A DNA stretch of 23,639 bases, taken from Bilamarchaeum sp050303335. GTDB taxonomy: Archaea; Micrarchaeota; Micrarchaeia; Anstonellales; Bilamarchaeaceae. The DNA lies in the NCBI GenBank assembly GCA_050303335.1, contig JBNLBN010000022.1, positions 1 through 23,639 of the forward strand. The letters run 5' to 3'. A program made the translations under genes and the position numbers. Shown here piece after piece: positions 15,445-20,679 of the stretch (within the stretch, counting starts at the first letter, position 1; every line of letters starts with the position of its first letter). A model generated the notes under the pieces. That model saw only the letters and a list, made by a program, of their open reading frames with translations. It was not told the origin of the DNA and made no database searches.

Positions 15445-15477
15445 GCAGGGGCACTTGGTCTCCGGATATGCAATCCA

Positions 15478-15487
15478 TGCAGGAGGA
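15478..15487. repeat. 10-bp copy of the tRNA-Leu 3' end (candidate left attachment site)
   Basis: TGCAGGAGGA here is identical to 16725-16734, which encodes the discriminator base, the acceptor strand and two T-stem bases of tRNA-Leu read on the minus strand. The two copies are direct repeats bracketing the AT-rich MFS gene, and base composition changes within a few bases of this site. It is short, so chance cannot be excluded. Confidence 0.45.
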
Positions 15488-15504
15488 CTTCTCATTCTAA
15501 AAAG

Positions 15505-15515
15505 AAACTTAAATC
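15505..15515 (+). promoter_or_regulatory. TATA-like box for the MFS gene
   Basis: AAACTTAAATC is centred about 25 bp upstream of the GTG at 15535, consistent with a leaderless transcript. It lies inside the AT-rich segment, so the gene may have arrived with its own promoter. Confidence 0.4.
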
Positions 15516-15534
15516 TTACCACTAATTCAATTAT

Positions 15535-16707
15535 GTGTTTTTTAGCAGTTATAAATTAAAAAATAGAAATATTCATCTGGTATTCCTTGCAGAGTTGCTG
15601 ACTGGAATTTTATTCTTCCTTCCAATATTAGCACTATATCTCAAAGAAAACGTATTGTCCACAACCGATGTTGCAATAATTTTCTCAATAACTGCTTTTG
15701 CAAATGTTTTATTCGAGATACCAACAGGTGCATTTGGGGATCTGTTTGGTAGGAAAAGAACGATTATTGTCGCCCATATTACTACACTTATAGCAAATAT
15801 ATTCTTATTTTTAGGATCTGACATTATGATGTTTTCTATTTATGCAATTCTTATTGCACTTTCAAGGAGTCTTTTGAGTGGTCTTGTTAGTGCATTTATT
15901 TTCGATAGTTTAAAGGAAGAAAACAAGGAAAAACATTACAAAAAAATCATAGGAACATTTCATGCAGCATGGCCCTTTGGTGCAGTTATAGGATCGCTTA
16001 TTGGAGGATTTTTAGCTACTATCTCTCTATCATTTACTATATTGATGACATTCATTCCATTGTCATTAGCATTGTTGTTGTCACTATTCCTAAAAGAACC
16101 AAAATACGAGAAAGGAGAAAATGATATCCTTAAACACATCAAATCATCAATAATCGAAGTTTCAAGAAACAAACAAATCCTTGTTTTAATTGTTGCAAAT
16201 CTTATTCTCATCTCATTTGGAGAAGCTACACATGAGCTTAAACCGATTTTTTTTGAATTCAAGGAAATCGATATCCAATATTTCGGATTTATGTTTGCTT
16301 TAACATTTGGAGCATCATCCATAGGCCATTATTTTTCACATGAAGTATCTGAAAAAATTGGAAATAAGAATACCATCATATTTACATCCATTTTATCCTC
16401 GTTCTTTATGATATTGGCCACACTATCATTTGGTCTAGCTGCGGGACTGATATTAATATTGGCATCAGTCCCCTACGGGATAAGGAATCCGATTATTAAT
16501 CACATGATAAACCTTGAAATTAATTCAAAAAACAGAGCCACTATCCTTTCTATTCATAAAATGGTCCAAATGCTTGCTCTTTTTATCGTTTTACCATTTG
16601 TTGGACTTCTTGCAGATACATACGAAATAAATACGGCATTTTTCATAAGCTCGATATTGATGCTGAGTGCAATATTTGTACTGGTATTTTTAAAAGATAA
16701 AAACTAG
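15535..16707 (+). CDS. Major facilitator superfamily transporter, AT-rich and probably acquired
   Basis: The 390-residue protein has about 12 hydrophobic helices. The MFS motif A (GAFGDLFGRKRTI) sits between helices 2 and 3 near residues 62-74, and a central cytoplasmic loop is rich in Lys and Glu (KEPKYEKGENDILKH). It resembles drug-efflux or DHA-type MFS proteins, but the substrate is unknown. The start is GTG 15535, since the overlapping ATG at 15533 soon reaches a stop in its own frame. By eye the gene is clearly richer in A and T, with A/T third positions and AAA/AAT/ATA codons, than its neighbours on both sides. This suggests recent transfer. It lies between an orphan gene and tRNA-Leu. 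Confidence 0.92.
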   Translation: MFFSSYKLKNRNIHLVFLAELLTGILFFLPILALYLKENVLSTTDVAIIFSITAFANVLFEIPTGAFGDLFGRKRTIIVAHITTLIANIFLFLGSDIMMFSIYAILIALSRSLLSGLVSAFIFDSLKEENKEKHYKKIIGTFHAAWPFGAVIGSLIGGFLATISLSFTILMTFIPLSLALLLSLFLKEPKYEKGENDILKHIKSSIIEVSRNKQILVLIVANLILISFGEATHELKPIFFEFKEIDIQYFGFMFALTFGASSIGHYFSHEVSEKIGNKNTIIFTSILSSFFMILATLSFGLAAGLILILASVPYGIRNPIINHMINLEINSKNRATILSIHKMVQMLALFIVLPFVGLLADTYEINTAFFISSILMLSAIFVLVFLKDKN

Positions 16708-16724
16708 CTTTCTAAGAAGAAAAT

Positions 16725-16916
16725 TGCAGGAGGAAGGATTCGAACCTTCGAAGGCGCTGAGCCAGCAGATTTCCCAAACCGCGCTTGGTTAGGAAAATAA
16801 CGCGACTAAAATGACTGTGTTGACCTCATGCCTTTTTCCAAAGTTTTTGGCCTTGGAACGGCAAAAGTCAAAAAGCCTCTTGAGTCTGCCACGTTTGACC
16901 GCTTCGCTACTCCTGC
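16725..16916 (-). tRNA. tRNA-Leu(CAA) with a 108-nt intron
   Basis: On the minus strand exon 1 (16916-16879) begins GCAGGAG TA, has D-stem GCG/CGT with a GGTCAAA-type loop, and anticodon stem GCAGA with loop CTCAAG. Exon 2 (16770-16725) supplies A, TCTGC, a 15-nt variable arm with GGC/GCC pairing (class II), T-arm GAAGG-TTCGAAT-CCTTC, acceptor CTCCTGC and discriminator A. The anticodon is CAA, and the long variable arm fits Leu. CCA is not encoded. The intron (16771-16878) lies at the canonical 37/38 position. CAAG at the end of exon 1 can pair with TTTG near the intron 3' end as in a bulge-helix-bulge motif. Exon boundaries are good to 1-2 nt. A TATA-like CTTTAACA lies about 30 bp upstream. 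Confidence 0.93.
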
Positions 16917-16945
16917 AGAAACTTTCCTTGGATGAAACCATGTTA

Positions 16946-17031
16946 AAGTTTCATCAAACTTCCTGAGTATCGACTCAGGCTGAGTGGCGAATCATGAACG
17001 GAACGCCGTTCAGGAACTTCGCTACTCCTGC
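16946..17031 (-). ncRNA. Candidate structured RNA with a tRNA-Leu-like promoter and 5' end
   Basis: Downstream of the duplicated promoter are tightly packed hairpins: 17012-16995 (7 bp, TGAACGG with CCGTTCA), 16979-16962 (7 bp, CCTGAGT with ACTCAGG) and 16961-16946 (6 bp, AAGTTT with AAACTT), all with 4-nt loops. An outer helix can enclose the first: GTAGCGAA (17025-17018) with TTCGCCAC (16991-16984), 7 of 8 paired. Perfect short stems in series are unusual for plain spacer. The last hairpin overlaps the tRNA-Leu promoter. It could be a small RNA, a processed tRNA leader or a protein-binding site. Expression is unknown. Confidence 0.4.
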
Positions 17032-17085
17032 GAAAATTTCCTACTAAAAACTTAGGTTAAATTTTCACAAACTTCATGAGGTATT
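17017..17085 (-). repeat. Degenerate duplicate of the tRNA-Leu promoter and first 15 tRNA bases
   Basis: The minus strand at 17031-17017 reads GCAGGAGTAGCGAAG, identical to the first 15 bases of tRNA-Leu (16916-16902). The roughly 55 bp upstream of each copy also align at about two-thirds identity, including GAAGTTTG, a TTTAAC TATA-like core and a GGAAA(G/T)TTT block just before the tRNA start. The copies are 115 bp apart in the same orientation. After base 15 the distal copy diverges completely. It is a partial duplication, not a second tRNA. Confidence 0.75.
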
Positions 17086-17118
17086 CATTCTATCAAAATA
17101 TAAAATTAACTAAAAAAT

Positions 17119-17391
17119 TCAATATTCTACCGTTATCTTTCCGCTCTTGATCTTGCACTGGCACATGAGCCTCTCGCTCGGATCAGAGCCGAATGTCGCA
17201 AGGCCCATCTCCTCCAGTTCGTTCGGGGCCTCCAGGTTCTCTGCTCCTTCCAATACCTTAACTTTGCATGAACCGCAGCTACCTGTCTTGCATGCGAATA
17301 GGATTGATGTCTTTCCGTCAAGTTCTGCCAACAATGATCCATCGGCGACCTCGACAGTCTTTCCGTCATTCTTCACTTCTACTTCTGCCAT
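17119..17391 (-). CDS. Plant-type [2Fe-2S] ferredoxin
   Basis: The 90-residue protein has the [2Fe-2S] loop FACKTGSCGSCKVKV with Cys34, Cys39 and Cys42 (C-x4-C-x2-C) and the distal Cys at RLMCQCK (Cys77, with an extra Cys79). Length and beta-grasp strands fit the family. It carries single electrons between reductases and oxygenases or other enzymes in the cytoplasm. No dedicated partner is adjacent, and the upstream gene on the same strand is a methyltransferase 35 bp away. A T-rich tract (minus TTTTTTAG) follows the stop and may terminate transcription. Confidence 0.93.
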   Translation of the reverse strand: MAEVEVKNDGKTVEVADGSLLAELDGKTSILFACKTGSCGSCKVKVLEGAENLEAPNELEEMGLATFGSDPSERLMCQCKIKSGKITVEY

Positions 17392-17426
17392 ATTATCAAC
17401 TCTTCTACACTAGGACGAAAACTTTT

Positions 17427-18008
17427 TTATTTCCTAGCAAAAACCATGAACGCAGTATATATCAGCCCGAAATTCTGCGGCCTGAAGCCGAATTCCCTGA
17501 CTTCGTATTCCCTGACTGCCACATCTGTCGTGAACACTTCAGAAAAATGCTTCTCGGCTTCCAGGTGCAATGCCTTTGCCTGTTCTGCCTGCAAACAATG
17601 AGAAGCGAGCATGCCGCCCTTCTTCAGGGCCTTGTGCGCCATCAGTGCTGCCTTCTCAGGCTCCGGAATGTCACAGTAGACAAGATCGTATGTTTCATCC
17701 TGCTCGTCAATCCCTTCAAGGACGTCCCTCAGCTTGAATTCGACATTGGTGAGCCCGGCCTTCTCCACATTGGTTTTTGCAAGGTCCTGGAATTCCTTCT
17801 TCCTTTCGTAGGTCACTACGTGGTCGGCTATGGACGCCATCTGGATGGTCATGAATCCGGAACCGGATCCAAGCTCCACCACTTTTGAATTTCTGTTCAG
17901 TCCTGAATATGCGATCACTATTCCAGCATCCTTGGGTATCGTGACTGCGGGCCCGCCCCTCTTCAATTTCTTAAGGAGCGGGGTAAAATGCAACTCTGGC
18001 TTCTTCAT
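17427..18008 (-). CDS. TrmI-like tRNA (adenine-N1) methyltransferase, short form
   Basis: From ATG 18008, which overlaps the purE stop as ATGA, the product is 193 residues. It opens MKKPELHFTPLLKKLKRGGPAVTIPKDAGIVIAYSG, like the catalytic domain of TrmI (GPQIIYPKDAG...). It then has SAM motif I ELGSGSGFMTIQMA, motif II Y-E-R-K-K-E-F and the motif IV region CDIPEPEKAAL. TrmI methylates A57/A58 in the T-loop of archaeal tRNAs. The usual N-terminal OB-like domain (about 60 residues) is missing. An upstream in-frame extension to 18122 is rejected because it lies inside purE and reads as low-quality sequence. Specificity for A58 is inferred from similarity only. Confidence 0.82.
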   Translation of the reverse strand: MKKPELHFTPLLKKLKRGGPAVTIPKDAGIVIAYSGLNRNSKVVELGSGSGFMTIQMASIADHVVTYERKKEFQDLAKTNVEKAGLTNVEFKLRDVLEGIDEQDETYDLVYCDIPEPEKAALMAHKALKKGGMLASHCLQAEQAKALHLEAEKHFSEVFTTDVAVREYEVREFGFRPQNFGLIYTAFMVFARK

Positions 18009-18442
18009 TCTTTCAGCTTCTCCTTGAAAACTGCAAGCTTTTTTGCCAGTTCCGGATCCTTGAGCGCTAGTATCTGGACCGCGAGCACGGCTGCGTTCTT
18101 CCCGTTGTTGATCCCAACGCATGCAACAGGCACGTTAGGGGGCATCTGCGCAATCGAGAGAAGCGAGTCAAGCCCGTCGAGAGCCGCATTGATCGGAAGC
18201 CCTATAACAGGCTTTGCAGTCCTTGCAGCGACTACTCCCGGGAGTGCGGCGCTGAGGCCGGCTGCAGCTATGATCACTTCAGCAGGGCTTTCCCTTACAA
18301 GCTTTTCCACCTTGTCGGGGTTCCTGTGTGCAGATGCAACCTCGTAAACATACTCGATTCCGAAATCCTTCAGAACGGATTCCGCCTTGGCTATTATTTC
18401 AGAATCGCTCTTTGATCCTGATAAAATTAGTACCTTTTCCAT
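18005..18442 (-). CDS. purE: N5-carboxyaminoimidazole ribonucleotide mutase PurE
   Basis: The 145-residue protein starts at ATG 18442 (MEKVLILSGSKSD), giving the standard phosphate-binding G-S-x-S-D turn, the catalytic SAHR at 37-40, AAAGLSAALPGVVA near 64-77 and the closing GLDSLLSIAQMPPNVPVACVG segment. PurE catalyses the carboxyl shift that forms CAIR in purine synthesis. Whether it is the class I mutase or the class II AIR carboxylase cannot be settled here. No purK is present. The frame upstream of 18442 is not needed, because a TATA-like box sits about 25 bp before this ATG. It is translationally coupled to the TrmI-like gene. Confidence 0.94.
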   Translation of the reverse strand: MEKVLILSGSKSDSEIIAKAESVLKDFGIEYVYEVASAHRNPDKVEKLVRESPAEVIIAAAGLSAALPGVVAARTAKPVIGLPINAALDGLDSLLSIAQMPPNVPVACVGINNGKNAAVLAVQILALKDPELAKKLAVFKEKLKE

Positions 18443-18462
18443 GATCTTACTTTGATAGAGTT

Positions 18463-18473
18463 CTTTTAAAAAC
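18463..18473. promoter_or_regulatory. Palindromic A/T box shared by purE and rnp2
   Basis: CTTTTAAAAAC contains TTTTAAAA, reading almost the same on both strands. Its centre is about 26 bp from the purE ATG (18442) and about 27 bp from the rnp2 ATG (18495). One box may serve both leaderless genes. Confidence 0.55.
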
Positions 18474-18494
18474 GTTTTAGAGACTCTTTTTTTG

Positions 18495-18806
18495 ATGACA
18501 AAAGCAAGGGCACTCAAAAGGCGCTACATCCTGTTCGAGAATCTCTCAGGAATTAGTGATGAAGATGAGCTGAAAAGGGCGCTCCGCGAGGAATCACTGA
18601 AATTCTTCGGCGAATACGGGCTCTCTTTTGCAGCGATAAAGCTGGTCAAGTTCGATGGCAGGCAGGGCGTTATCCGCTGCTCCAGGGATTATCAGGACAA
18701 GGTCTTGGGTTTCTTGGCGCTTTCAGCCTTGCGCTTGAAGGCCCTCAAATCAAGCGGGACCCTCAAGAGCTTGGTCAGCGTATCTGATTCTATCCAGCGC
18801 TCATAA
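18495..18806 (+). CDS. rnp2: RNase P protein component 2 (Pop5/Rnp2)
   Basis: The 103-residue protein has the Pop5 outline: a KRRYILFENLSG opening strand, a helical segment DEDELKRALREESLKFFGEYGLSFAAIKLVKFD, then GVIRCSRDYQDKVLGFLALSAL and a final LVSVSDSIQRS resembling the conserved end l-x-v-S-G-T-I-x-x. Pop5 with Rpp30 activates the catalytic RNA of archaeal RNase P, which trims tRNA 5' leaders. ATG 18495 is preferred over the adjacent TTG 18492. Its last 115 bp overlap the convergent cutA gene. The usual operon partner rpp30 is not in the window. Confidence 0.85.
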   Translation: MTKARALKRRYILFENLSGISDEDELKRALREESLKFFGEYGLSFAAIKLVKFDGRQGVIRCSRDYQDKVLGFLALSALRLKALKSSGTLKSLVSVSDSIQRS

Positions 18807-19078
18807 TTCCTCTCCCCATTTACTTCAAACCAGATAATCTCGCACAGCTCATATGGATGGTTGTCCTTGATCATGTGTTCGACCTGCTTGTAGGCCTTCT
18901 GGGTTGTCTTGATCACGAGCTGGTACTCGTCTCCTTCCTTTATCTTTCCTTTCCACCTGTAAACAGACTGCTCGATCTTTATGACATTTATGCATGCTGC
19001 AAGCTCCTCTTCCACCAGCTTCCTTGCAAATTTCTTTGCAGTTTTCAGATCCGGGTATGTTGTAAGGACGATTATCAT
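18692..19078 (-). CDS. cutA: CutA1 family protein with a C-terminal extension
   Basis: The protein has the CutA1 core: LTTYPDLKTAKKFARKLVEEELAACINV, SVYRWKGKIKEGDEYQLVIKT, then HPYELCEIIWFEVNGERNYERWI. CutA1 is a small PII-like trimer linked to divalent-metal tolerance, though its true role is unclear. The core ends near residue 102, whereas the gene continues to 128 with a basic tail (DLRAFKRKAESAKKPK). That tail lies in the overlap with the 3' end of rnp2, so it may exist only because the stop codon was lost. The ATG at 19078 fits the normal N-terminus. Confidence 0.93.
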   Translation of the reverse strand: MIIVLTTYPDLKTAKKFARKLVEEELAACINVIKIEQSVYRWKGKIKEGDEYQLVIKTTQKAYKQVEHMIKDNHPYELCEIIWFEVNGERNYERWIESDTLTKLLRVPLDLRAFKRKAESAKKPKTLS

Positions 19079-19104
19079 GTTTTTTTCTATCAGTTAATCC
19101 TAAA

Positions 19105-19461
19105 ATGATGTTCGGTCATAATTCGTTCATGTTGGCAATTCTTCTGCTTCTGATCCAGGTTGCTGTCAATTGCGAAGGATATGTATGCGAATTCGATCCT
19201 TTTTTCAGGATAGAGATAATTCCGCATCCTCCGGTTGCATACATGGGAGAATTCCAGATATTCCTTGATGATGTCGTCCAGCCAGAATGCGCGGCCCTCA
19301 GCATCAGGAAAGGTGATTCGGTAATAGACAAGCGCGTAATCTGTGCAGGCCAGTCTTCAACCTGGGTGTCTCCAACAGGAGAGAAATACAGGATCTTCGT
19401 AGTCGAAGTTGCTGGAGGCTACACCTACGCTGAGAAATGGGCTGATGTAAGGGTCTATTGA
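19105..19461 (+). CDS. Small secreted beta-rich protein
   Basis: The 118-residue product has a signal peptide (MLAILLLLIQVAVNC in the first 25 residues) and a compact Ig-like beta domain with Cys residues near 23, 28, 62 and 80. Strands such as FRIEIIPHPP, EFQIFLDD and YRIFVVEVAGG are visible. No family is recognised. It resembles the N-terminal beta domain of the secreted protein at 93-932 in style only. Either of two adjacent ATGs (19105, 19108) may start it. It ends exactly where the convergent GTPase gene ends, with no spacer. Confidence 0.65.
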   Translation: MMFGHNSFMLAILLLLIQVAVNCEGYVCEFDPFFRIEIIPHPPVAYMGEFQIFLDDVVQPECAALSIRKGDSVIDKRVICAGQSSTWVSPTGEKYRIFVVEVAGGYTYAEKWADVRVY

Positions 19462-20646
19462 TCACTTCTTGAAAACGATCTCTATAACATCCCTGTGCTT
19501 CAATACATGCTCCTTTCCCATCGCCTTTTTCGTCTTCACATCGATCGCCTTGATGAATCCTTTTCCTATGTCGCTGTGTAATGAAAATGCGAAATCGAGT
19601 GCAGTAGTGTTTGGCGGAAGAAGGAAGCAGTCAGGCAATACTCTCCCTTCAGAATCTTCCAACTTGTTCACCCCTCCGGGGAAAATGGCCATGTAATGGA
19701 GGAAATCGAATACTGCCGCATTAAGGCATTTCTGGACGCCGGTACCATCATATCTCTGCATCACTTTCTTCAGTATCTCCATCGCCTGCTTCTGGGCCTC
19801 ATTCAGGTCTCCTGTTATTTTGAAATCTGGATCTCCCGGCATGTATTCAATGAACTTGTTTTTTGAAGCGTTCTTGAGAGTGATTTCTGCTTCGCAGGAA
19901 CACGGAACGACAAGGTACTCCGGGAATTTCTCCTTGATCCTCTTGTAATTCTCAAAACCTGATGAAAGGTCCACCTTGTTTGCTGCAATTATTATCGGCT
20001 TGCCCAGTTCCCTTATCTTTTTCCCGAGGTTCTTCTTTTCCTCCTCGCTCCATTCCTCAAGTTTTTTCTCCTCAAGGCCCATTTTCTTCAAAATCCTCGC
20101 AACGACATCCTTCGATACCCCGAGCCCGGAAAACTGCTCGCCCACGACATCCTCGTTCTTCTTGAGCCTGGCCTCGCGCGTAAGCTTCACCCAGTTGCGC
20201 TCAAGTATCCCTGCAATCCAGTAATCCAGCTCATCCTCGAGGAATTTCACGTCGTTGCAGGGATCGTATGAACCAGAAGGGACTTTCTCCCCGTTCTCGT
20301 TCGTAGATCCGCTTGCATCAACAACATGGACAAGAACATCGGCCTGCCGCAGGTCGTCAAGGAACTTGTTTCCAAGCCCCTTTCCTTCATGCGCTCCTGG
20401 CACAAGACCGGCAACATCAAGAAGTTCAACAGGCACGAATCTCCTTCCGTCCCTGCAGTATCCTGTTCTCGGATTGCACTGCTTCCCGAACTCCCTGTCA
20501 ACGCATTCCACTTCGACATATCCAACAGCCCTGTTAGGCTTGATTGTAGTGAACGGGCGCTCCGACCTCTCGACCACTGCGGAGGTTGCTGCCATGAAAA
20601 ATGTAGATTTTCCAACTGAGGGTTTTCCAACGATACCAATTAGCAT
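19462..20646 (-). CDS. ychF: YchF/OLA1-type translation-associated GTPase (archaeal form)
   Basis: From ATG 20646 the protein is 394 residues. It has G1 GKPSVGKST at about 6-14, G2 region RPFTTIKPN, G3 LLDVAGLVPGAHEGKGLGNKF, G4 NKVD, and a C-terminal TGS domain with DCFLLPPNTTALDFAFSLHSDIGKGF. The long insertion with C-N-P-R-T-G-Y-C and the 390-residue length match the archaeal group related to PH0525. The family binds ribosomes and hydrolyses ATP or GTP. An in-frame TTG two codons upstream is the only alternative start. Confidence 0.95.
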   Translation of the reverse strand: MLIGIVGKPSVGKSTFFMAATSAVVERSERPFTTIKPNRAVGYVEVECVDREFGKQCNPRTGYCRDGRRFVPVELLDVAGLVPGAHEGKGLGNKFLDDLRQADVLVHVVDASGSTNENGEKVPSGSYDPCNDVKFLEDELDYWIAGILERNWVKLTREARLKKNEDVVGEQFSGLGVSKDVVARILKKMGLEEKKLEEWSEEEKKNLGKKIRELGKPIIIAANKVDLSSGFENYKRIKEKFPEYLVVPCSCEAEITLKNASKNKFIEYMPGDPDFKITGDLNEAQKQAMEILKKVMQRYDGTGVQKCLNAAVFDFLHYMAIFPGGVNKLEDSEGRVLPDCFLLPPNTTALDFAFSLHSDIGKGFIKAIDVKTKKAMGKEHVLKHRDVIEIVFKK

Positions 20647-20679
20647 AGACAAGAAAATAAAAAGTGGAAAATAAAAAGA

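Larger units (their letters stand above)
15478..16734. mobile_element. Candidate small integrated segment at the tRNA-Leu 3' end carrying an MFS gene
   Basis: The segment of about 1.25 kb between the two TGCAGGAGGA copies holds a single AT-rich gene and its own TATA-like box. It abuts the 3' end of a tRNA gene, the preferred target of tyrosine integrases in archaea and bacteria. No integrase or att core longer than 10 bp is present, so it would be a decayed or integrase-free remnant. Support comes from position, composition and the repeat together; each is weak alone. Confidence 0.35.

Noticed and set aside
15455..15510. Ten-codon peptide (ATG CAA TCC ... TAA) before the MFS gene
   Set aside because: It is too short to support, has no Shine-Dalgarno of its own, and overlaps the proposed attachment-site repeat.
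16771..16878. Box C/D guide RNA within the tRNA-Leu intron
   Set aside because: A GCATGAGG segment resembles box C weakly, but no RTGATGA box C and no CTGA box D are present at suitable spacing.
16946..17012. CRISPR-like repeat array from serial hairpins
   Set aside because: The hairpins have different sequences and no constant repeat-spacer period, and no cas genes are near.
18009..18122. N-terminal extension of the TrmI-like methyltransferase into purE
   Set aside because: The sequence lies inside the conserved purE frame, has low-quality composition, and an ATGA overlap gives a natural start at 18008.
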